A DNA stretch of 64,000 nt from Owenia fusiformis (taxonomy: Eukaryota > Annelida > Polychaeta > Sabellida > Oweniidae), in the NCBI GenBank assembly GCA_903813345.2, contig CAIIXF020000010.1, positions 32,640,425 through 32,704,424 on the forward strand, read 5' to 3'. The notes below the pieces were generated by a model, which made no database searches, was not told the DNA's origin, and saw nothing but the letters and a program-made list of their open reading frames with translations. A program made the position numbers and the translations under genes. How positions within the stretch are numbered: the stretch's first letter is position 1; every line of letters begins with the position of its first letter. Positions 48,808 through 60,500 of the stretch are shown here, one piece after another.

Positions 48808-50450
48808 AATGAAATTGGTACCGTTAGTGAATGACCTTACACCATCTCTTCTGGCCCATAAGAAAACGCAATTGGTACTGTCAGTGAATGACCTTAGAAC
48901 AACTCTTCTGGCCCATTTGAAAACTCACTTGGTACTGTCAGTGAATGACCTTACAACAACTCTTCTGGCCCATATGAAAACTCAATTGGTACTGTCAGTG
49001 AATGACCTAACATCAACTCTTCTGGCCCATATGAAAACTCAATTGGTACTGTCAGTGAATGACCTTACAGCAACTCTTCTTGCCCATATGAAAACTCAAT
49101 TGGTACTGTCAGTGAATGACCTAACATCAACTCTTCTGGCCCATATGAAAACTCAATTGGTACTGTCAGTGAATGACCTTACAACAACTCTAATTCTGGC
49201 CCATAGGAAAACTCAATTGGTACTGTTAGTGAATGACCTTACAACTCTTCTGGCCCATATGAAAACTCAATTGGTACCTTTAGTGAATGACCTTAAAGCA
49301 ACTCTTCTGGCTCATAAGAAAACGCAATTGGTACTGTCAGTGAATGACCTAACATCAACTCCTCTGGCCCATATGAAAACTCAATTGGTACTGTTAGTGA
49401 ATGACCTTACATCAACTCTTTTGGCCCATATGAAAACTCAATTGGTACCGTTAGTGAATGACCTTACAGCAACTCTTCTGGCCCATAAGAAAACGCAATT
49501 GGTACTGTCAGTGAATGACCTTACAACAACTCTTCTGGCCCATAAGAAAACGCAATTGGTACTGTCAGTGAATGACCTTACAACAACTCTTCTGGCCCAT
49601 AAGAAAACTCAATTGGTACTGTCAGTGAATGACCTTACAACAACTCTTCTGGCCCATAAGAAAACGCAATTGGTACTATTAGTGAATGACCTTACAACAA
49701 CTCTTCTGGCCCATTAGAAAACGCAATTGGTGCCGTCAGTGAATGACCTTACACCAACTCTTCTGGCCCATAAGAAAACTCAATTGGTACTATTAGTGAA
49801 TGACCTTACTGGTACCGTCAGTGAATGATCTTACAACAACTCTTCTGGCCCATATGAAAACTCCATTGGTACTGTTAGTGAATGACCTTACAGCAACTCT
49901 TCTGGCCCATAAGAAAACGCAATTGGTACTGTCAGTGAATGACCTTAGAACAACTTTTCTGGCCCATATGAAAACTCCATTGGTACTGTTAGTGAATGAC
50001 CTTACAGCAACTCTTCTGGCCCATAAGAAAACGCAATTGGTACTGTCAGTGAATGACCTTAGAACAACTTTTCTGGCCCATATGAAAACTCGATTGGTAC
50101 TGTCAGTGAATGACCTTACAACAACTCTTCTGGCCCATAAGAAAACTCAATTGGTACTGTCAGTGAATGACCTTACAACAACTCTTCTGGCCAATAAGAA
50201 AACGCAATTGGTACTGTTAGAGAATGGCCTTACACCAACTCTTCTGGCCCATATGAAAACTCAATTGGTACTGTTAGAGAATGGCCTTACTGGTACCGTC
50301 AGTGAATGATCTTGCAACAACTCTTCTGGCCCATATGAAAACTCAATGGTACCGTTAGTGAATAACCTTACATCAACTAATCTGGCCCATATGAAAACTC
50401 AATTGGTACAGTTAATAGATGACCTTACACCAACTCTTTTAGAAACTCAA
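48808..50450 (+). repeat. 57 bp minisatellite with open 19-aa repeat frame
   Basis: About 29 copies of a 57 bp unit (AATTGGTACTGTCAGTGAAT, GACCTTACAACAACTCTTCT, GGCCCATAAG). Because 57 is a multiple of three, one frame stays open for 302 codons (48809-49717) and again for 169 codons (49800-50309), repeating LVLSVNDLTTTLLAHMKTQ. Two unit types alternate (CATATGAAAACTC and CATAAGAAAACGC). The open frame can be explained by the period alone. It lies ~230 bp past the locus A stop. Confidence 0.95.
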
Positions 50451-51569
50451 TTTGTTGCTATAAATCGTGTTTAAATATCATTTAAGGAAAATAATTTGGT
50501 TTAATTTTTGATTAATGCTTTTTGTCTGAAGTGTACGTTAAATTTGATGTTTTTGTAAAATTATAATTTATGTAATAAACTGTGACTTAAAGTACTTTTT
50601 GCTTTATTTTAGCTTTGATCTTCATTATCTCATCAATTACTGCAATCCTCAAGTGGTTAAGCAACCCTATTCAAGTTAATTGTCACTTTAAAGCATTGCG
50701 TGTGTTAGATTACATATCTCATGTTACATAATGTCGTGCATTTATAACTTAATATTTTCTAATCGCAGCACAACTAATAGCAGACCTAGTGCTCTTGAGG
50801 AGAGTGAGCAATATATTTGATTGTGCAGCAAAAATACTTTAAATACAATCCCTCGATTTTACATAATTACTACCTAGTACTTAATACACTGGGGAATGAA
50901 AATGAATGGGATGCATTTTCTAAATGTGATTAATTTATGTTGATTTATGATACCAAGTTTGCCTAAGCGCGATAATGGCCAGACCTGGGGCATGTTGTTT
51001 AAAGTGCCGTAACATTGTAACTATCAGTCTGATGGTCATGGCATACGGTAGGCTGATAGGATGACTCTAAAATGACAAAGATATGAGGAAAATACAGGGT
51101 TGCCGTTTTTGACCACCCTGTACTTGGTCTGTGTCTAAGGCCTCAGTAAGGATAATTTTGTCATTGGGGGTACTGTGTTTGTTAAGATAAGGAGAAATCC
51201 TATTTATTTGATACCATGTATATGGGTGAATAGAGGGCAGGTTTGGTCGTGCTATTTGTCATAATATGCAGAAAACCAACAAGACTCTTAGCATCTTGAT
51301 TTCTCGATCATTTCCGTTTATATTGTTGAAAATCCTTGTTGGCATACAACTCGTTTTAATATACGACTTGATATCTTGTCAACAGAGGGTTTGTGATCCT
51401 AAAAAGTCGATCAACTTATAGATATTCTTTAAATTGCGTCTGTAGTCACAAATCACCTGTCGTTGGATTCGAATTGGGAGATATGTCGTCATCAAACAAC
51501 AATGAACTATTTGAATTTGCCCATAAACTATCTCTGATTTGGCACATGTAAGCATGTAATATCAAGTAA
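50451..51569. other. Intergenic sequence and SLC22 3' UTR
   Basis: No gene is seen. TTTATT at 51203-51208 is AATAAA on the minus strand and would suit polyadenylation of the SLC22 gene, giving a ~370 bp 3' UTR. Confidence 0.5.
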
Positions 51570-54500
51570 CTAAGACTTAGCGCCCTCTTTATCACCAGCA
51601 TTAGCAGCAGCAGAATTATTATCAATATCCATTCCGTTATCAATCTCATCATCTTCATGAATGGTTGGAATGTTTGGGCTTGGCTGAAACCCGTCATACA
51701 TGGCGTCGTATATATCGATCTCCGTGGCGGCTTGGTAGTCCTCCCAGACCACGTTACTGCTGGTTGGCTCACGTGGCATCGCCTCTACATCTTCGACTGT
51801 CTCCGGCAAGGGAAGGTTGACGCTCTCCGGAAGTGTTTGGATGATAAAGCCAGCGATGAGTGACACACCGCTGAAAACAACACCGGGAAGCCATTCACCT
51901 ATACTAGCCTGGAAGAATACGAATGTGTATTGATGTTACTTATATAATGTAGATGCCAAATGGATTGTGATTGACGTATATTAAAGACGTGATTGGCGTA
52001 TATTGAAGACGTGATTGGCGTATATTGAAGACGTGATTGGCGTATATTGAAGACGTGATTGGCGTATATTGAAGACGTGATTGGCGTATATCAAAGACGT
52101 GATTGGCCTATATTAAAGACGTGATTGGCGTATATTGAAGACGTGATTGGCGTATGTGGTAAACGTATTTGGCGTATATCATATGCGTGATTTATGTATA
52201 TTAAAGACATGATTGACATGTATTAAAGGCGTGATTGACGTAACTAAAAGACGCGATTGGTGGATATCAAAGACGTAATTGACGTATATTTAGACGTGAG
52301 TGACGTTTAACAAAGACGTAATTCGGGTAAAGGGCGTGAATGACGTATACTAAAGGCGTGAATGGCGTATATTAAAGGCGTGATTGACGTTTATTAAAGG
52401 CGCCATGTAAGTCTAATATATTTAAGATAAACTGAGCAAGAAGCGTGAAAAATCTTAACTCAGACAATCAATGGAAAAATATACAAAGGATATTTTGCGT
52501 AATAACGTTAGTAAGAGAAATAACTCACGTAGAAAACAGAATGAGGCGCTCATAGATCGTTAGCGCTCTTTAAAACTTATATATATCGTAAACCTCGAAA
52601 CTCCCAAATAAGTAAGTGATTTGTTTACAATAATGGTCATAATATCAATATGCAAATGAAAGAAGGAGAAAGTGCAATTATTGACTCGTATTTAATTCAT
52701 ATCATTAAAACTGAATCTCCTCACCAATTCCAGGATATACGGAGCGACAATGGCTCCCAGCACTCCAGCTAGTGAGGCGATTCCCAAACAAACATTCCTG
52801 AAAAATAAAAACAATTACATTCAAGTAGGATGATTTGTAAAATCATAAGCACTTTGATACAGTGTGATACATTGTACATCATTTTCAAGGATACCCCTCG
52901 ATTCTGAAACTTTGGATCTCATGTAACTTTTCACAAGGTAGACAATTCTAGATAGCATGATAGCGTGGAAATACTGTGTTTGAGTTCAGAGGGGGTGCAT
53001 ACATATAAAACACCCTTATGGCCGGCAGTAGGTTTTATGAACGTTGATAAAAGTTCACAATTTGTGATGGCCATGGGATGATTGATTACAAATTAAAAGG
53101 TACGTTTTCTGATAACATATCAACTCTGCGTCATAATCAACAGTTCAATTCATATTGTTGTAATATATGTTCAAGGCATTTTCTTTAACATTAATTGAGG
53201 CATCAACAAAAACTAAGAATGCATATTGCGTTAGTTCTTCTCTTGGCCGTTGGGGTCGCTAAAGGTTAGTGTTAAGCTATTCTTTAATTATGTCATCGTT
53301 CTTCTGTAATTGTGCACTGATATCTTGTCAGCATTTAAGTAAAGTAAGATCCATAAAAAGAAATTTCGTAACTCACGTATAGCATGCATATTATTCATAC
53401 ATAACGTATACGTAACTTATGAAGCGTTTGATTACGTCATCATTTATTGCGCAGCTCTATATGTCCATTCGTCTGATATTCTTGTGAATCGTCGTTTGTA
53501 CGGAAGAATATCATATTTTATTTGTATATCTTATTTTTGTGTAAGAGTGTCAATTTTATACGAGAGGAATGATTTGTCGCTATTTGCGGAAACTTCAGAC
53601 AATCCTATTTAGAATATTTACTAAACCTACAGTGTATAAACATTTATGAATATGATAATCTTATTTTTCATCTATTAATGTACATAAGTATGTTGAAAGT
53701 TGATTTTATCTATGACAATTTTGAACCCAAGAAATCATTTATAACATTAAACGTTTAATGAGTATTATTTTAAACGTTTCAGATTGTGATATTGGTTCTT
53801 GAATGGTGGGGGAAAGGGGGTATTAGACAATGTTTCTTTTCACGTTAGATCATTGTTTTGGGCTATATGGGGTTTGTTTTTCTTGACTTGTATGCACTTA
53901 GAGTTTGCTTTTTCTTGCTAAGTTCCATTACAACTTTTGGTATTTTCCTTTTGGCACTAGTGCTTATATATTATATAATATTGACCCTTGCGAATTCCTA
54001 CTGAACTATTCCACTGAAATGATTTAATTTTTATCCTCTGTTTTCCAAGACGACTTCTTCCAAAACTTGATCAGTTATGGTCACAAGGTTCGTAGCCAGC
54101 TTTTGTCTTTTGTTATATAAATATATTCTAGAGCGGGGGAAATTGTACAATTGTACAATTGTACAATTTTACAATTGTAAAAATGGAGAAAAACTAACAA
54201 AACCTCTTGAAAAGATCTCAACATGTCAAAATGGATAGAAAGCTGCATTCTTCTAGAAGAATTCCTTGCCGGGGGAGGGGTGGGGGGGGGGGGCTACGGG
54301 TCTGGTTATCAATGTGCAATTAATCTATTGTGTTAAAATGGTCTCCTATGAAATATCTATGTTTGATAACTTCTAGGTCAAATCTGTCCAGTCGAATGTG
54401 AGAACTTTTGTCAAGATCCGTTTCCCACAATCGAAGGCATTACATGTAGACTGGATGACCTCAGTACATCCCCTTGTGCCGCCACAGAAACCATTTTAGG

Positions 54501-57500
54501 CAACTGTGTCCCAGACTACCCGGACGACAACCTCTATGTGTGTTGCTACGATGAGGTGCAATAGGATAAGGTTAGGATCTCATAACATAAAATTGAGATT
54601 GTATTCCTTCGTCCCCTAGGTCAACGAGAATGTCCAACGGAATGCACACAATGGTGCGATGCTGAGTTTGGACCACTCGCAGTATGTGTAAATGACACGA
54701 GCTTCCTACCATGCGATGACATAGGGGAAAACATAGGCACTTGTTTTCCGGATGACCCGAATGATGGCAGCTTCTACATTTGTTGTTTTTAGGATAAAGT
54801 GTATGTTACTCTTTTTTGGTAATAGTGTTCCTATTACCAACTGCACATGTTGTAACAGTTATTCTCCAAATGTCGATACATGGTCTCCGAATTACGACAC
54901 TTGCTCTCCAAATTACGACATTCACTCTCCAAAGTATGAGACTTGCTCTCAAAACAGTTGCTCTCAAAATTACGACATTTGGTCCAAAATTACGACACTT
55001 GTTCTCAAATTACTACACTTCTCTCCAAATGACGATATTTGCTCTCAATATTACGACTCTTGCTCTCCAAATTACGGCATTTGCTCTTCAAATTACAATA
55101 CTTTTGAACTGAACTCATAGATCAGTGACTTCTAAGTATCGCTTTATTGGTTGCATCATATCTGGTCACGTGACCTCATGTACATAATAATGATAACAAC
55201 ACAATCACATGGTACAGTCTGACGAAAGCTTACATAATTGTTAGACTACATATTATGACAACTTTTTCTCCAAATTACGACATTTGCTATATATACGTAC
55301 ATTGGTTTATATCGAGACCTAATTGGACAAAGTTCAATCAGCCAATGCCATTAAGGTCAAGCACAATAATACGGAGCTTATATTAACTTGGAAAACTAAT
55401 TTAAATGTCACAAAATTTTAATCTAGAATTAGGCACTGAGTGCCTATTCTTAGTTGTATAGTTAATACATCTTTTCTTTTTAATTTCAGATATGGCGGAT
55501 TACTTATCCCAAAAGCCACACTTAAAATTCTGACGTTGCTGACGTGGTTTATACACCCTGGGATAAAAACTGTAAAAACAAATGTTACCAATAAACCAAT
55601 AAAATGATTACTTTTTTTGTACTTTTTATTAACAAGCTACGAAGTACACTGGCAAAGAAAGTACTTTAAAGTGCATTTATTTTAGGAGTCATTGATAGAG
55701 TGGGACATGACTAAATTGGCGAAGTTACTAATTATTTTCATTTTACTTTCCTGCACATTGGCTGTAAAGGGTAAGTTGCTTTAAGGTTATCGTAATGTCA
55801 TCCTGAACTCGATCTGATAATGATAATAATATCACAAAGCATGTAATAATAACATTTAGCAAATTACTTATTTTTAGCATCAGGCTACATTGTTTAACTG
55901 TGTTCTGTTTTCACACTGTGTTCCTTTAAGTAATATAGATTGGTTTATTTTTATGTTCGATTTCACAATACATAGATTGTAATTTATAATGTGTTAAACT
56001 ACTCTGTTTAAATACAGGCAAATAAATGATAATAATAACTAGACATGTAAATTGAACAAGTTCAATTTAAGACTCCAGATTTAATACTTTTTTTTAAGCT
56101 GAGTCATCCAGAATACTTGTAAGCTGAGTCATCCAGAATAAGCTGATCGAGTCAGCTAGAATTTAGACATTTAGACAACTCTCAATTTTTTATCTTCGAC
56201 TCCATTGGCTTAACATGGGGATATCATCATATCGACTTTTCGAGACTTCAAACCGCTATAACTATCTAACCAGAAGTTAGATTGAAATTTGGTTTAAAGA
56301 TTCGGACTCCTGAGAAAATTCTACCCTTAATTCATAACTCATATGTAAAATTTGGAGAATTTTTTATTTTGACCTACTTTTCGGACACCATATCTCAAAA
56401 GTGGGTCAAAATACTCTCTGACGGCAAAAGGCTAACACTATTAGCCCACTCTTTGCTACCTGTATACAAAATTTTGAAGCAAATCCTAAAAGTGTAGTGC
56501 CAGAATCGCAAAAATAAGGAAAAACTATGTATTTGACCTAGATTTTGACCTAGGGATTTTGGTGTCCAAATTTTAAAGCTAGATAGCCTTCCAGGTCCCC
56601 TTCTTTTATAGACTTTCAGAATCTTAAGCTGTACTCAGTCCTTATCTGGTATTTTACACTTCAAAAAAATCTTTTTTCTCATTGACATAACATGGGGCAC
56701 CAAAATTAGCGATTTTTGAGCTTTCAAAACGCCATAACTTCCCAACGAAAAGTCGGATTGAAATTTGGTTTGCAGATTCGGATTCCTGAGAAAATTCTAC
56801 CCTTAACTCATAGCTCATATGTTAAATTATGAGAAATTTTTATTTTGACCTACTTTTCGGACACCATATCTCAAAAGTGGGTCAAAATACTTCCTGACGG
56901 CAAAAGGCTAACACTATTAACACACTCTTTGCTACCTGTCTACAAAATTTGGAAGCAAATCATTAAAGTGTAGTGTCAGAATCGCAAAAATAAGTTAAAA
57001 CTATAAATTTGACCTAGATTTTGACCTAGGCATTTTGGTGTCCAAATTTTAAAGCTAGGTAGCTTTTGAGGTCCCCTTCGTTTATAGGCTTTCATTATCT
57101 TAAGCTGTATTCAGTCTATATTTAGTATTTTACACTTTAAAAAAATCTTTTTTCCCATTGACTTAACATGGGGCACCAAATTTAGCGTTTTTTAGCTTTC
57201 AAAATGCCATAACTTCCGAACAGGAAGTCGGATCGAAATTTGGTTTGCAGATTTGGATTCCTGGAAAAATTCTACATCTTTTTCATAGCTCACACATTCA
57301 ATTTGGAGGATGTTTAGTCGTGACCTACATTTCGGACGCCATATCTCAAAATCGGTAAGAGTAATCAAAATTCTGATGTCATATCTTTGATTCGCCTTTT
57401 TCTAAGCTACACAATGAAAAAAAGATGAAGGAGTTACGAAGAATATTGACGAAGATATGATGAAGAATGTTGAAAATGTAAGATTTGACCTAGTTCTTGA

Positions 57501-60500
57501 CCTATGACCTAGATAAAAATTTGACCTAATTTCCCAGAAAGCCAGATACATTCCCTAGTCAACCATGTAGGTTGGATTAAGTAAGATGTTATAGTTGGAG
57601 AGAAAATCTGTTAGGAGGAAGAAAGAAAGAAAGAAAAAAGAACTAGACATGTAAATTGAACAAGTTCAATTTAAGACTCCAGATTTCAAACTTTTCTCAA
57701 GCTGAGTCATCCAATTACTTGTAAGCTGAGTCATTCAGAATAAGCTGAGTCAGCCAGAATATAGACATTTAGACAACTCTTAAGAATGTTATCTTCGACT
57801 CCATTGGCTTAACATGGGGATATCATCATATCGACTTTTCAAGACTTCAAACCGCTGTAACTATTTAACCAGAAGTTTAATCAAAATTTGGTTTAAAGAT
57901 TCGGATTCCTGAGAAAATTCTACCCTTAATTCATAACTCATACGTCAAATTTGGAGAACTTTTTATTTTGACCTACATTTCGGACACCATATCTCAGAAG
58001 TGGGTCAAAATACTTTCTGACGGCAAATGGCTACCACTATTAGCATACTCTTCGCTACCTGTGTACAAAATTTCGAAGCAAATCATTAAAGTATATTGTC
58101 AGAAACGCAAAAATAAGGAAAAACTATGAATTTGACCTAGATTTTGACCTGGGCATTTTGATGTCCAAATTTTAAAGCTAGATAGCCTTCAAGGTACCCT
58201 TCTTCTATAGGCTTTCAGAATAATAAGCTGTACTCGGTCAATATCTGGTATTTTACACATCAAAAAAATCTTTTTTCACATTGACATAACATGGGGCACC
58301 ATATTTAGCGATTTTTGAGCTTTCAAAACGCCATAACTTTTAAACCGAGGGTCGGATTGAAATTTGGTTTGCAGATTCGGATTCCTGACAAAATTCTACC
58401 CCTAATTCACAACTCATACGTTAAATTTTGAAACTTTTTATTTTGACCTACTTTTTGGACACGCCATAACTTCCGAACCGGCAGTCGGATTGAAATTTGG
58501 TTTGCAGATTCGGATTCCTGAGAAAATTTTACCTATAATTCATAACTCATACGTTGAATTTGGAGAACTTTTTATTTTGACCTAATTTTCGGACACCATA
58601 TCTCAAAAGTGGGTCAAAATACTTTCTGACGGCAAAAGGCTAACACTATTAGCACACTCTTTGCTACCTGTATACAAAATTTTGAAGTAAATTATTAAAG
58701 TGTAGTGTCAGAATCGTAAAAATAAGGAAAAACTATGAATTTGACCTAGATTTTGACCTAGGCATTTTGGTGTCCAAATTTTGAAGCTATGTAGCTTTTG
58801 ACGTCCCCTTCTTTTATAAGCATTCATTATGTTAAGCTGTACTCAGTCAATATCCTGTATTTTACACTTCGAATAAGTCTTTTTTCCCATTGACTTAACA
58901 TAGGCACCAAATTTCCGGACCGGAAGTCCGATCCAAATTTGGTTTGCAGATTTGGATTCCTGAGAAAATTCTACATCTTTTTCATAGCTCACACATTCGA
59001 TTTGGAGCATGTTTAGGCGTGACCTACATTTCGGACGCCATATCTCAAAATCGGTAAGAGTAATCAAAATTCTGATGTCATATCTTTGATTCGCCTTTTT
59101 CTAAGCTACACGATGAAAAAAAGATGAAGGAGTTAAGAAGAATATTGACGAAGATATGATGAAGAATGTTGAAAATGTAAGATTTGACCTAGTTCTTGAC
59201 CTTTGACCTAGATAAAAATTTGACCTAATTTCCTAGAAAGCCGGTTTCAGTCTTTAGTTAACCATGTAAGTTGGATTAAGTAAGCTGTTATAGTTGACGA
59301 GAAATTTGGTGAGGAGGAAGAAAAAAGAAAGAAAAATAATAATAATAATAATAATAATAATAAAGAAAACAGGCAAAAACAATAGACTCCAGATTTTCAA
59401 TCTGGAGTCTAATAAGAAAACAGGCAAAAACAATAGACTCCAGATTTTCAATCTGGAGTCTAATAATAATAATACTTTTTTCATTAACTTGTACTTTTTT
59501 TATTTGGCCACTTCAACTTAGATATGCTTGTTTTGTGAAATATTACTTAATGTTTTTCGAATATTGCCCATATGTTTTATTCTGGCTATAGGTCAATGTC
59601 CTGCGGAATGTGTATTATACTGTGAAGAAATCTTCCTTGGGGAGTCTGACTGTGTAGTCGATGATTTCGAAAATCCTTTACCATGTGGCGTTTATCCAGA
59701 AATCCGCGACAGTTATTGTATCCCAGATGATTACGATAACGACCCAAATTTTTACATTTGCTGTGATATGTCATAATATGTGCACACTTTACGTTGACGT
59801 CAATGCACCAAAGGCACTTAACTCCATATGCTGTGACGTTTCCATTTTTAACATGTAAAAATAATTGTAAAAATAATATATTACATGTTTATAAACATTT
59901 CAATACTGTTTCTTTCATCACAATGTAATAGAACTATAAGAATGTTTTGGTCTTTAATTCTCAAAAGTGGTTTTCGAAGTATTTCTAGTTCAGGGAATTG
60001 TAGGGCCTTCGTGCCTTCTACAAACTGTGAATACAGTCAATATTTCACCCGGTATGTATTCATCGAAGGGGCGGGGACTTCGAAAGCTTTTGCGCCTAAC
60101 CCTAAGACATAATACCTACTCTTCCCTCTTTATTTCTTAAATAAACTCGCACAAAAAATTACAATGGCATGGTGGATGAAATTCGACACTATATTGAAAA
60201 TATTTCAAATTTGTCATCAACTGCCTTTTACATACAAATAAGATTTGGAACGCCACGAATGTAGCAGCTGATAATTATAAAACATTCCCATGGAATTTAA
60301 TTTACATGAACCATGTTCCCTGCTAGGTCACTCGAGGTCTCGCCATGTATGAATGCGGTGTCATTTTGTTACTCGGCATTTGGTTCCTTGTTGGACAAGG
60401 TAAATCGATCATTCATCGCATATTTTAACAAATTAAAATACACATTGTAGTGACGTGTCCCAATCATTGATGTTTAAGGTTTGGGTCAAGACGCGACAGA

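Noticed and set aside
51446-51772. 108-codon minus-strand frame
   Set aside because: Another reading frame of the last SLC22 exon, which is supported by homology and splice phase.
54752-55120. Plus-strand frames repeating SPNYDTC
   Set aside because: Produced by the ~20 bp minisatellite; two different frames are open, as expected without selection.
59885-60112. 75-codon frame with a hydrophobic start between loci C and D
   Set aside because: It lacks the eight-cysteine pattern and any splice partner, so it is not a fifth family member.
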